Source: Rhodococcus sp. PAMC28707 (GTDB taxonomy: Bacteria; Actinomycetota; Actinomycetes; Mycobacteriales; Mycobacteriaceae). From it: 64,000 nt of DNA. The notes below the pieces were generated by a model that worked only from the letters and a program-made list of their open reading frames with translations, searched no databases and was not told the origin of the DNA. The translations under genes and the position numbers were made by a program. Shown here piece after piece: positions 17,643 through 25,434 of the stretch. The stretch lies in NCBI RefSeq assembly GCF_004795915.1, contig NZ_CP039253.1:1612001-1676000 (forward strand), given 5' to 3'. Each line of letters starts with the position of its first letter. Position 1 is the first letter of the stretch.

Positions 17643-17711
17643 GGGCGTGAGTCTAGTCAATGTTTCAGTCAACTATTGCCGCGTGCGGCTCTTGGAACCG
17701 GAGGCGCCACA

Positions 17712-18656
17712 GTGCGACGCGTCTTACGTGGGTCGGCACTTGTAGTTGCATGGGCGATTCTGGTTTTCACCATCGCGATGCTGGCCGTACGCCAACTGGG
17801 CGTGACGCAGATCATGCTCGTGGCGCTCGTGGTCGGAGCCCCCTACTTCGCGGTCTTCGCCGCCGTGGCAGCGATCCTGTTCGCCGTGACGCGCTCACGC
17901 GTCGGCCTGGTCACCGCAGTGACACTCGCGATCCTCCTCGTCGGAGTCCAGATCCCCCGGTTCATCGCAGACACCGCGACCGCCACCGGGCAGGACATCA
18001 CGGTCCTGACGATCAATGTCGCGCACGGTGATGCCGATGCTGCTGCGATCGTCGACGAGATCCGTACGAGCAATGCCGATCTTCTCTCCGTGCAAGAACT
18101 CACCCCCGCCGAGGTCGACGCCCTCACCCGCGCTGGGATCGACGATCTGCTGCCCTACAGCTTCACCGCCGCTCTCCCCGTCTCGGACGGCACCGGTTTG
18201 TGGAGCAGGACTCCTCTCACCGACGGCACGCGACTGTCCGACTTCGGGTTCGTGCCGGTCCAGGCGAACACCATCATCGACGGCGTCGCGGCGACCGTGG
18301 TGGCGTTTCATGCCATGTCGCCTGCAACACCTCGCGACACCGTGCAGTGGGCAAAAGACCTCGCCCGTATGCGCACCTTGATGGAGTCCTACCCGGGAAC
18401 AGTGCTGGTGGCCGGGGACTTCAACGCCACAGGCGACCATCGACAGTTCCGCGATCTGGCGAGCTCGGGCTTCGTCGACGCCGCCGAACGGGCGGGTTCC
18501 GGATTGTTCCGCACTTTCCCAGCGGACCGTCCGCTGGCGCAGCTCGACCACGTGGTGACGAGCGATACCGTTGATGCACTCGAGGTGCACCCCGTCCCGA
18601 TCCCCGACTCCGACCACCTCGCGGTGTCCGCCCGGCTTCGACTGCCGGGCGCGTGA
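17712..18656 (+). CDS. membrane-anchored endonuclease/exonuclease/phosphatase family protein
   Basis: A 314-residue protein: three N-terminal membrane helices (about residues 8-100) and an EEP catalytic domain. Catalytic marks are LTINVAH (Asn), VQELTP (metal-binding Glu), VAGDFNAT (Asp and Asn) and the terminal SDHLAV (Asp-His). EEP enzymes hydrolyse phosphodiesters or phosphomonoesters in nucleic acids, phosphoinositides or sphingolipids; with three helices in front the active site is probably extracytoplasmic. GTG 17712 has GGAGGC seven bases upstream. It ends one base from the convergent Hsp70-like gene. Confidence 0.85.
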   Translation: MRRVLRGSALVVAWAILVFTIAMLAVRQLGVTQIMLVALVVGAPYFAVFAAVAAILFAVTRSRVGLVTAVTLAILLVGVQIPRFIADTATATGQDITVLTINVAHGDADAAAIVDEIRTSNADLLSVQELTPAEVDALTRAGIDDLLPYSFTAALPVSDGTGLWSRTPLTDGTRLSDFGFVPVQANTIIDGVAATVVAFHAMSPATPRDTVQWAKDLARMRTLMESYPGTVLVAGDFNATGDHRQFRDLASSGFVDAAERAGSGLFRTFPADRPLAQLDHVVTSDTVDALEVHPVPIPDSDHLAVSARLRLPGA

Positions 18657-18657
18657 A

Positions 18658-20004
18658 CTAGAACCGCGGCAGCTCGAACACCGGCGGCGGAGGTATCTGA
18701 AACTGTGGAAGCTTCAGACCCGGCAGACCCGGGATCAGAGGCGGAGGTTCGGGTGCCGGCGCAGGCGCAGGCACCGGCGTCGGGTCTTCGTATTGTGGTG
18801 CCTCGTAGGTCTCGACCGGCTCCGGGACCGGAACCACCGGCTGAGGTGTCGGCCGGGGCACCGTCGTTGTGGACGGCGCGGGGCGTGTCGTCGACGGCAC
18901 GGTCGTCGTAGGTTCGACGGTGTCCGTGGGCGCACTCGTCGAGTTGTCGGAATTGCCGTACCCGAGCGTGAGACCGAGCGCGGCAATGACTGCCAACCCG
19001 CCCGCAACGAGCGCCGCGCCGCGAACCTTTCGGGTGGACGTCGCAGGTCTGTCGACGGGCTCCGGGCTCAGCCATTCGGGGGCACCGGTGAGGGCCAAAG
19101 ACGATGCGGCCTCGGTGGCCAGGTTCTCCACCGGCGTCGCGAGCAGGGCTGCTCCCTTGGCTGCGACGGACTCGGGATCGTGAGGTGTCACCACTGGCAG
19201 TCCGGTCCACGACCTGATGATGGTCTCGACCAACGGAATGCGAGCGCCACCGCCGATCAGGAACACGGCGTCTACGTACTGCGGTGATCGGGTCAGCACA
19301 TCCCGAAGCAACCGCGCCGAGTACTCGATGGGGACCGTGACGAGCGCCTCGAACGCCTCCCTGGAGATGAGGATGACGCCGCTGTCACCGGGAAGGCAGA
19401 CTGCGCCGTTGACGGAAAGTTGCTCCTTCGCGATACGGCACCGGCTGGTGAACTCCGCGATACCGAGCACGGGAGGTGGCTCCGCCCCGCGCCTGGATAG
19501 TTGGTTGTCGCAGATGAGCCGATCGAAATCGTCACCGCTAATGTCGGTGGTGCGTTCGGCCAGCAGTACTTCACCGCTCGCGCGATCGATCACGCTGATG
19601 GTCAGACCGGAGCTTCCCAGGTCGTACAGCCCGATCGTGCCGAAGTTGGCCAGCTCGCCCGACGCTTCCAGGTAGGTCAGAGCCGCTCTGGCCTCGGGGA
19701 CCAGCCGGTAGTTGTAGAGACGCTGGTTCGCCATCGCCTGCTGAATCTCACCGAACTGCTGCTGATCGCGGTAGGCGACGCCGGTCGCCTCGACTTCAGG
19801 GTTTCCGTTGCGCTGCGAGAGGAGCACACCGATCGACTCGGCGGCTACGTCTTCCGCGCAGTCCTGCCAGTAGGCATCGACCGTGTCACTGTAGAAATCG
19901 AGCCCTTGCCTGCCTGTCGGCCTGTCGGCCGAGTACAGCCGCAAGTCGGGACGAGCCATCCGGACGGCACTCGACCCCACCGAAACACCGAGAACCTCAG
20001 TCAT
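18658..20004 (-). CDS. membrane-anchored Hsp70-like protein with Pro/Thr-rich tail
   Basis: A 448-residue protein. Residues 1-300 form a shortened Hsp70/actin-like ATPase domain: GVSVGSSAVR (phosphate 1), LYDLGSSGLTISVID (phosphate 2) and FLIGGGARIPLVETII (adenosine motif). There is no substrate-binding domain. Instead a membrane helix (about 320-342, ALVAGGLAVIAALGLTLGY) leads to an outer segment rich in Pro, Thr and Glu, ending in PPPPVFELPRF. Such proteins occur in mycobacteria and relatives and are thought to act in the cell envelope; role unknown. ATG 20004 has GAGGCAGG upstream; an extension to 20199 crosses the divergent promoter and is rejected. Confidence 0.8.
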   Translation of the reverse strand: MTEVLGVSVGSSAVRMARPDLRLYSADRPTGRQGLDFYSDTVDAYWQDCAEDVAAESIGVLLSQRNGNPEVEATGVAYRDQQQFGEIQQAMANQRLYNYRLVPEARAALTYLEASGELANFGTIGLYDLGSSGLTISVIDRASGEVLLAERTTDISGDDFDRLICDNQLSRRGAEPPPVLGIAEFTSRCRIAKEQLSVNGAVCLPGDSGVILISREAFEALVTVPIEYSARLLRDVLTRSPQYVDAVFLIGGGARIPLVETIIRSWTGLPVVTPHDPESVAAKGAALLATPVENLATEAASSLALTGAPEWLSPEPVDRPATSTRKVRGAALVAGGLAVIAALGLTLGYGNSDNSTSAPTDTVEPTTTVPSTTRPAPSTTTVPRPTPQPVVPVPEPVETYEAPQYEDPTPVPAPAPAPEPPPLIPGLPGLKLPQFQIPPPPVFELPRF

Positions 20005-20152
20005 GACCTGCCTCACTTGGAGGCGCACGTATCGAACGCACGCCACTGGGACTCGCCGAAGAAAGAGATAAAAAGATCCACTCCCGGTGCCCCCACTCGG
20101 CAATACTGTAGCGCGGCCGTTGCTCGATGGCGATCGCCGTAACGTAGGCCCC

Positions 20153-20656
20153 GTGCATATCCTCTTCGTTTGTACAGGCAACATCTGCCGTTCCCCCACC
20201 GCCGAACGTCTGGCCGTGGCGTACGCCGCCGAAAGGGGGTTGGCGTTGACCGCCTCCAGTGCAGGTACCCACGGGCTGACCGGTCACCCCATGGACCAGT
20301 CCGCGGCCACCGTGCTGCGTCAACTGGGCGGGGACGACGAAGGATTCGTCGCGCGACGCATCTCCCCTCGAATGGCGGAGGAAGCGGACCTGATCCTCAC
20401 CATGACCAGCCGCCACCGGGACGCCGTGCTGGGCATCGCCCCTCGTGGGTTGCGCCGGACTTTCACGTTGCTCGAGGCCGCAGAGCTGGTGCGGTCTTCC
20501 GAAGCCACCTCGCTCGACCAGATCGCCAACGCCCGTGCGAAACACTCGGTCTCGACCTTGGACATCGAGGATCCGTACAAGCGGGCGCACCAGATGTACG
20601 AGGAAATCGGACAACAAATAGCCGATACTCTGCCCGAAATACTTCGGTTGATATGA
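20153..20656 (+). CDS. low molecular weight protein tyrosine phosphatase
   Basis: A 167-residue protein with the P-loop C7-TGNIC-R13-S at the very start and the general acid Asp140 in DIEDPYKR. Length and order match bacterial low-Mr PTPs such as Wzb, PtpA or Etp, which dephosphorylate BY-kinases and other proteins. GTG 20153 places the P-loop at residue 7 as expected; the earlier ATG 20087 would add 22 residues without homology. A BY-kinase is encoded at 38111-39619, so this may be its partner, although the genes are 18 kb apart. Confidence 0.9.
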   Translation: MHILFVCTGNICRSPTAERLAVAYAAERGLALTASSAGTHGLTGHPMDQSAATVLRQLGGDDEGFVARRISPRMAEEADLILTMTSRHRDAVLGIAPRGLRRTFTLLEAAELVRSSEATSLDQIANARAKHSVSTLDIEDPYKRAHQMYEEIGQQIADTLPEILRLI

Positions 20657-20782
20657 CCCGCGGTCCGTTTGGATCCCACTCGGACTGTCAGCTTGACCAC
20701 TGGATACGCAATAACGGTCAAACGTGCGGTCCGGTATTTTTCAAGTGAGAAATTTGTCGTCGCATGATGCAAGATGTGACAC

Positions 20783-21004
20783 ATGCCGATGTATCAGGTC
20801 AGAACCGAGGACGAAGTACTCGCCGAAGCCGAGCTTCCGACCGACAGCAAAGCGATGACGTGGGCCGTCCGCGTGACGACCGTGCACCGTAAGGCCCTCC
20901 GCGGGCGGCGGTGGCAAGGTCACCGTCTCGTAGGCGGCGAATGGGAGCACCGATTCGGTGGAGGCCGCCGTACCGCAGCACGCGGTGATGCCACTGCCGG
21001 CTGA
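20783..21004 (+). CDS. small hypothetical protein
   Basis: A 73-residue hydrophilic protein, MPMYQVRTEDEVLAEAELPTDSKAMTWAV at the N-terminus and Arg/Gly-rich at the C-terminus. It has no signal peptide or recognised domain. The first 60 residues have a balanced composition and look like real coding sequence, but no strong Shine-Dalgarno site is visible upstream of ATG 20783 or ATG 20789. Function unknown. Confidence 0.45.
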   Translation: MPMYQVRTEDEVLAEAELPTDSKAMTWAVRVTTVHRKALRGRRWQGHRLVGGEWEHRFGGGRRTAARGDATAG

Positions 21005-21090
21005 GCACCACTCACTCTTTCTGCGGTAGCGTTCGCAGGTCATTTCCGCGGTAACTTGGCCGGCGGGAACCGGAGTGAGGGTTGATCTAC

Positions 21091-21489
21091 ATGCGCGACA
21101 AAGTCATCGCGGTATCGGCGGTGGCAATCGCAGGTGTCGCAGTAGCCGTCGGACTGACCATCGGCGCGCTGGGCGGAGCGTTCGCCGATACGACCACCAC
21201 GGTGCAGCCCCCGGCCCTGCGATCGGACCTGAGCTCCGCTGCGCGCGCCGCCCCCTCCGCCGGCGTCCTCGTCCCGCCGTCGCCGACGTGGGAGGTGGCG
21301 GTCCCCACGACGCCCAAGCCCACTACGACCACCACCACTCCCCCAGAAACCACACCCTCAGGCGCGACGACGGCAAAGGCGACACCCGGGGCGGGTACTA
21401 CCGAATCGTCGTCGACGAGGGCGCCTCGCCGCAGGACCAGCGATCAGCAACCCGCAACCTCCTCGAAAGTGACCACACCGACGCGCTGA
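21091..21489 (+). CDS. secreted or membrane-anchored Thr/Pro-rich protein
   Basis: A 132-residue protein with a signal-anchor (residues 4-28, VIAVSAVAIAGVAVAVGLTIGALGG) followed by a low-complexity outer part rich in Thr, Pro, Ser and Ala, with runs of Thr (KPTTTTTTPPETTP). Such tails are often wall-spanning or glycosylated. ATG 21091 has GGAGTGAGGG upstream; TTG 21082 is possible. No domain is recognised. A short hairpin (CTGAGG and CCTCAG) around the stop may end transcription toward the convergent gene at 21508. Confidence 0.65.
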   Translation: MRDKVIAVSAVAIAGVAVAVGLTIGALGGAFADTTTTVQPPALRSDLSSAARAAPSAGVLVPPSPTWEVAVPTTPKPTTTTTTPPETTPSGATTAKATPGAGTTESSSTRAPRRRTSDQQPATSSKVTTPTR

Positions 21490-21507
21490 GGAGTTCCACC
21501 TTCGCCC

Positions 21508-22452
21508 TCAGGCGGGCGTGAATCCGATTTCCGATATCTCGGACGCAAATCCGGATGTATCAGGCGCAAGCTCGGCCACCCACACCAACACTGCACGTGT
21601 ACCCGGAACCACCTCGGTGGGGATGGTCGTTATGCCGCGTCCCGTGACCGCGGACCCGAGGACGCGCGTCGAGCTCAGCGTGCCGTTCGGTTCCGGTGGC
21701 GTCCGGATTTCCACGGTCGTCCCGGCCACCGGGGTCGAAATCCAGACCGCGCCGAAGTCCACCTGATAAGCGAAGTTCACCAGGAGCCCGATTCCATTGT
21801 CGGTCGTGCCGAAGGGGCTTCGGTAGTTGTCCGTGGACCATGCGGTCGCCGGATTCGCATCGATGGCCAGTCGGGCATCTTCTGGGTTGTCCGGGCTGCG
21901 CACCGCGGACCACACCTCGGCGCCGACCGGCAGAATCGGTGTCGGCGGCGCCTTGGTGGGCAGCGCCGACGGCAGTTCCGGTGCCGCAGCCACGTTGGAT
22001 ACGTCGCCGAGGTTGTTCGCCAGCAACGTGGTGGACAGTAACCACCCCAGCAGGCCGAAGGCCGCGACCGCTGCGCCTGCAGCGAGTACCCACGTCAACT
22101 GTCGACGTGGCCCTGCGGCGTCGGCGTCGGGTGGCGCCTCGGTCGGTGGAGCGAACGGACGGCGAGACCCCAGCTCCTCGATCACGGCGACGTACGACGT
22201 CGTTTCCAGGACGTCGAATTGTCCTTCCCTTCGCCGTCCGTGCGCACGCGCGGTCTCGATGAATCTTTCGATCGCGTCGGGGCGCGGGTCATGGGACTGA
22301 ACTACCGCGATCCGGAACAGCGATAAGGAAAAGTCACGACCGGATGTCAGATCTTTGGCACGCCAGCGGGCGCCCCAGCCGATGGAAGGGCGACGCTGCA
22401 GCAATCGATACCGGTCCGCAACCACGGCACCGGGCACCTGCGAAGCATTCAC
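21508..22452 (-). CDS. pseudokinase-fragment membrane protein with discoidin-like outer domain
   Basis: A 314-residue protein in three parts. Residues 1-105 resemble the N-lobe of a Ser/Thr kinase (ADRYRLLQRRPSIGWGARWRAKD) but lack the catalytic Lys, the C-lobe and all active-site motifs. One membrane helix lies at about 123-145. Residues 165-314 look like an F5/8 type C (discoidin) beta-sandwich: ARLAIDANPATAWSTDNY, FGAVWISTP and FASEISEIGF. The same order (pseudokinase, membrane, discoidin-like) ends the mycobacterial MviN protein involved in peptidoglycan export, so this may be a free-standing relative. GTG 22452 has GGAGG five bases upstream. Ligand unknown. Confidence 0.7.
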   Translation of the reverse strand: MNASQVPGAVVADRYRLLQRRPSIGWGARWRAKDLTSGRDFSLSLFRIAVVQSHDPRPDAIERFIETARAHGRRREGQFDVLETTSYVAVIEELGSRRPFAPPTEAPPDADAAGPRRQLTWVLAAGAAVAAFGLLGWLLSTTLLANNLGDVSNVAAAPELPSALPTKAPPTPILPVGAEVWSAVRSPDNPEDARLAIDANPATAWSTDNYRSPFGTTDNGIGLLVNFAYQVDFGAVWISTPVAGTTVEIRTPPEPNGTLSSTRVLGSAVTGRGITTIPTEVVPGTRAVLVWVAELAPDTSGFASEISEIGFTPA

Positions 22453-22551
22453 TTGCGCCTCCGCCCTCGGACTATGTCCCGATGGGGCGATTGTGCTACT
22501 TCACAATGGGCGTGTCATGGCATTGACCGAAGTCGGGTAGTGCCACTCCGG

Positions 22552-23031
22552 TCAAACAGAAACAGGTGCGTCCCAGCTGAGGCGGACAGTTGTGCCGTCG
22601 TGATCGGACGTCACGGCCGTGGTGTCCGCGAGCGCATGCATCAGGGGGACACCCCGTCCGCGGGTGGCATCGGGCGCATGGACGGCCCACTCACCGTGGT
22701 CGCAGATGACCACTTCGATGGAACCTGTCGACGGGACGAACTGCGCATGCAGGTCCAGAGTCCCCGGTACCGATGCTCCGGCGTACGCATGCTCGACGGA
22801 ATTGGCCAGCGCCTCGTAGGTAGCCAACACCACGTCGTAGACACGGTTGGGGTCCACGTCGAGACCGGTCAGCCACTGGTTCAGCGCGATCCGAAGTGCA
22901 GACGCTCGATCTGCCACGGCAGCTTCCCCGTCGAAGTCGAGGTACATGATGTGCTCGAGTGGTGGGCTGGAGTTCGGTCCGGTGGCAGGAGGGACCGTAG
23001 GGTCGCTCCCACCGAACACAATTGCCATCAT
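22552..23031 (-). CDS. RsbW-type anti-sigma factor / serine kinase (HATPase)
   Basis: A 159-residue GHKL ATPase. The N-box VVLATYEALANSVEHAYA (Glu and Asn for ATP/Mg) and the glycine-rich DATRGRGVPLMHALAD are characteristic of RsbW/SpoIIAB and related regulators. These bind a sigma factor and phosphorylate a STAS antagonist. The STAS gene lies 21 bases upstream on the same strand, so they form a partner-switch pair. No sigma factor gene is in the window. Two adjacent ATGs (23031 and 23028) are possible starts after GGAG. Confidence 0.85.
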   Translation of the reverse strand: MMAIVFGGSDPTVPPATGPNSSPPLEHIMYLDFDGEAAVADRASALRIALNQWLTGLDVDPNRVYDVVLATYEALANSVEHAYAGASVPGTLDLHAQFVPSTGSIEVVICDHGEWAVHAPDATRGRGVPLMHALADTTAVTSDHDGTTVRLSWDAPVSV

Positions 23032-23052
23032 TGCTCCGTCATACCCAAAGCG

Positions 23053-23505
23053 TCAGGATTTACCCACCTGAAGCGCATCGAGCGCCTCCTCTACCGTCGC
23101 GAAGATTCCGAATAGCTGATCGAGCCCGACCAGTGTCAGTGGCCGGCCCGTGGCTGGGCCATCCGCGACCACGGCAAACCCTGCCGAGTCACCGAGTTTC
23201 TGATGTGTGGAGGCCAGCAGCGACATTCCTGCCGAAGCAAGGAATCCGACCTTGGAGAGATCGATGACGAGCGCCGTCGGTTGCTTCCCGCAGACCAACT
23301 CGACCGATTCGGTCAGCTGCGGTGCGGTCACCAAATCGAGCTCACCGGAGACCGTAACGATGGCCGCAGTGCCACGCCACTGAACAGCCACGTCGAAATG
23401 TTGAGGGCCGCGCCCTGACTCGTCAAGCGTCACAGTGGACAAACATACCCGAGGGTCGCAAGTTCCCTCACCGGGTGTGATTCTCGACGCCGGATGCTCT
23501 CTCAC
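23053..23505 (-). CDS. STAS-domain anti-sigma factor antagonist
   Basis: Up to 150 residues. The STAS core covers the last 110: TVSGELDLVTAPQLTESVE, then LVIDLSKVGFLASAGMSLLAS, where the Ser of ASAG is the residue that RsbW kinases phosphorylate. It would release a sigma factor from the kinase encoded just downstream at 22552-23031. The start is uncertain: GTG 23505 gives a 27-residue unconserved leader; GTG 23433 gives a 126-residue protein of usual STAS length. Confidence 0.85.
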   Translation of the reverse strand: MREHPASRITPGEGTCDPRVCLSTVTLDESGRGPQHFDVAVQWRGTAAIVTVSGELDLVTAPQLTESVELVCGKQPTALVIDLSKVGFLASAGMSLLASTHQKLGDSAGFAVVADGPATGRPLTLVGLDQLFGIFATVEEALDALQVGKS

Positions 23506-23542
23506 CTGGCGTCGCTGCCGATTCGCACTAGGGTGAAATGCG

Positions 23543-23920
23543 ATGAGCTACGACAGATTTCCCGCCACCGCCGCGGTCGCCGTCGGCGGTGCACTCGGGG
23601 CGATCGTCCGCTACGAAATCTGGGATCGGCGCGAGTCCGCCCGATGGCTTCTACTGAGCACGTTTTCGATCAACGTGGTCGGGTGCCTACTCCTCGGTGC
23701 CGCGTTGGGTTATCTGTCGGGCCGCGCAGCACCGATCCTGCGGCCCCTCGTCATCGGGACGTCCTGCGGTTTCACCACGTTCAGCTTCTATGCGCTGCAG
23801 GGGGTTACGCATGACGATGCTTGGAACTCGGTCGTCTACATCGTGGTGACACCCATCGTGGCCGTCGCAGCACTCGGTATCGGCGCGCTCATCACTCGCC
23901 CCCACGAGTCCGTCAGATGA
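23543..23920 (+). CDS. crcB: fluoride channel subunit CrcB/Fluc 1
   Basis: A 125-residue protein with four membrane helices. Family marks are GGALGAIVRYEIW, the pore Asn in INVVGCLLLG, and the Phe-box segment GTSCGFTTFSFY (normally TTFSTF). Fluc channels export toxic fluoride as antiparallel dimers. Its stop overlaps the next crcB start as ATGA, so the two halves are made together. No fluoride riboswitch was seen in the 37 bases between the divergent STAS gene and this start. Confidence 0.9.
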   Translation: MSYDRFPATAAVAVGGALGAIVRYEIWDRRESARWLLLSTFSINVVGCLLLGAALGYLSGRAAPILRPLVIGTSCGFTTFSFYALQGVTHDDAWNSVVYIVVTPIVAVAALGIGALITRPHESVR

Positions 23921-24279
23921 CTGTGCTGCTCCTCGTCGCCATCGGTGGCGCGTGCGGAGCTCTCGCGCATTACGTGATCACCGACTCGGTCACCGACAGT
24001 CGACGGGTTCTCCTGCTGACAATGCTCTCCTGCGGAGTGCTCGGACTCGTAGCGGCCGCGACGCCCCCGCAGTGGGTCCTCGGCCTCGCAGGCTTCGGCT
24101 TCCTCGCCTCGCTGGCGCCGATGTCCTCGGTTGCTCTGCTGACGGTCGGGTACGCGCGTCGACGACGGTTTCGAGTGGCGGCACTGTTTCTCACCGCCAA
24201 TGTCGTGGGTGCGATCGCCTGCGCGATGCTCGGGTTCCTGCTGTGGAAGTCCGGTGTCACGCTCTATCGCAAACTCTGA
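23917..24279 (+). CDS. crcB: fluoride channel subunit CrcB/Fluc 2 (divergent)
   Basis: A 120-residue four-helix membrane protein translationally coupled (ATGA) to the first crcB. GGACGALAHYVITD matches the Fluc N-terminus, but the pore Asn helix reads LLTMLSCGVLGLVA and the Phe box reads LASLAPMSSVAL, so both key pore motifs have changed. Paired crcB genes in actinomycetes are taken to form heterodimers of opposite topology; here only subunit 1 would supply the canonical pore residues. The C-terminus is basic (LYRKL). Confidence 0.82.
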   Translation: MTVLLLVAIGGACGALAHYVITDSVTDSRRVLLLTMLSCGVLGLVAAATPPQWVLGLAGFGFLASLAPMSSVALLTVGYARRRRFRVAALFLTANVVGAIACAMLGFLLWKSGVTLYRKL

Positions 24280-24284
24280 CACGC

Positions 24285-24851
24285 TCAGACGTCCTCGCAT
24301 CCACCCTGCACGCCGGCTTTGACGAAGCCCGCAAGCTGATACAGGTAGGTGTATTCCCATTGCACGAGCGAAAAACCGTAGGTGCGTGGGACCGGACGCA
24401 TGGTGACATCGCCGTCGAAACATTGCCCGAAGATGAAGCGAGCGCGCGGAAGATGGTAGCGCCAGCTCACGACGATGACATGCTTCCAGCCTCGCTCCTG
24501 CGCAAGCTGTTGGGTGAAGATGGCTTCCCCACGAGTTGTGCCGGGGATGGGATCGACACACAGCACGGTGTACTCGGCCGTCTTCTTGTCGCAGTATTTC
24601 TTCATGACCGGGTCCTTGGAACCGTAAGGATCCGACAGCACCACGGTGTCGGCAACACCTTGCTCGGCCAGCGACACGCCGTACGCCTCTCGGCCGTCGT
24701 GCTCCCCGCCCAGGACGATGATCGCGTCGGCGGGGGTCACCGGGTCGATCGCGGCTCTCGTGAACGTCAGATAGCCGCCGAATCCGATCAGCGAGACCAG
24801 CAGAACCGGGAGCATGATGGCAACAATGACCAAGGGGCTCCGGCGAATCAC
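24285..24851 (-). CDS. YdcF family (DUF218) membrane-anchored protein
   Basis: A 188-residue protein: one N-terminal membrane helix (about residues 6-30) then the DUF218 fold: ADAIIVLGGEHDGREAYGVSLAEQG, VVLSDPYG, TRGEAIFTQQLAQERGWKHVIVVSWRYHLPRARFIF. The family includes SanA, ElyC and YdcF, which act in envelope integrity and lipid-carrier metabolism. GTG 24851 is used. It converges with crcB2, 5 bases away. A Cys pair (CDK...CVDP) suggests an outside location. Confidence 0.82.
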   Translation of the reverse strand: MIRRSPLVIVAIMLPVLLVSLIGFGGYLTFTRAAIDPVTPADAIIVLGGEHDGREAYGVSLAEQGVADTVVLSDPYGSKDPVMKKYCDKKTAEYTVLCVDPIPGTTRGEAIFTQQLAQERGWKHVIVVSWRYHLPRARFIFGQCFDGDVTMRPVPRTYGFSLVQWEYTYLYQLAGFVKAGVQGGCEDV

Positions 24852-24937
24852 ATCTCGAGCCTAATCAGTGAGCCCGACCGGTGCATTTTCAGCGACGAAC
24901 GTCACCCGGTGGGCGGACGTCTCGACTGGCCGGCCGA

Positions 24938-25130
24938 CCGCTTGAATGGACCGTTCATGCGGTAGGCGGACACCTCCCCGCTTGAATGGACCACCGAAGA
25001 CATCAGATCGTATGAATGTCACATTGAAGCGATGGGTGGGTGGCCGAAAACGGCCAACCGACCGCTTCAATGGACCATTCACGCGCCGATCGGCCGCCGA
25101 GAACGGCAACCGACCGCGCGAATGTCCTAC
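24938..25130. repeat. cluster of short imperfect palindromic repeats
   Basis: Five related units lie in the 275-base gap before the YdcF gene: 24938-24962 and 24978-24993 share CCGCTTGAATGGACC; 25009-25031 contains TGAATGTCACATTGA; 25062-25085 begins CCGCTTCAATGGACCATT; 25114-25130 is CCGCGCGAATGTCC plus three bases. Units 1, 3 and 4 are imperfect palindromes centred on GAATGnnnCATTC-like cores. The gap otherwise holds only GC-rich spacer such as GGCCGAAAACGGCC. The last unit touches the stop of the gene at 25127. No credible gene covers the array. Confidence 0.7.
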
Positions 25131-25327
25131 TGGCTCGGCTGCGGCAGGTTGCAGTCCGTGACCTTCGGGTTGACGCCTGCGTAGTTGAGCGGCCCTGCGA
25201 CAACGGTGAGAGCGATCGTGCCGACACCTGCGCAGTTCTCGGGTGCACTGGAGACGTATCCGCGTTGGAATACTGCGATACCTCCGACCACGAGCCATAC
25301 CAGGACGATCAGAGTGACGAACCGCAT
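25127..25327 (-). CDS. small single-pass membrane protein
   Basis: A 66-residue protein: helix MRFVTLIVLVWLVVGGIAVF at the N-terminus, then a QRGY turn and a short outer segment (NCAGVGTIALTVVAGPLNYAGVNPKVTDC) with two Cys that could pair. It ends NLPQPSQ. ATG 25327 follows GGGAGGGG seven bases upstream, which is a very strong site. Its compact sequence has the look of a conserved actinobacterial small protein, but its role is unknown. Confidence 0.75.
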   Translation of the reverse strand: MRFVTLIVLVWLVVGGIAVFQRGYVSSAPENCAGVGTIALTVVAGPLNYAGVNPKVTDCNLPQPSQ

Positions 25328-25434
25328 GATGAACCCCTCCCGTAGCCGACCGTCGGCTACCGCGAATGGAGCGTATACCCCAACGAGCGGCCCCCAAACC
25401 CTCTGCGCTGCCGGGGGAAACTACCTGGCGCGGA

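Noticed and set aside
23506-23542. Fluoride riboswitch upstream of crcB
   Set aside because: The gap is only 37 bases and lacks the conserved crcB motif core.
24938-25130. CRISPR array
   Set aside because: Repeats differ in sequence and spacing, spacers are not unique of fixed length, and no cas gene is present.
24861-25397. A 178-codon frame across the repeat cluster
   Set aside because: It consists of translated repeats and the antisense-like phase of the small membrane protein at 25127-25327; no start site.
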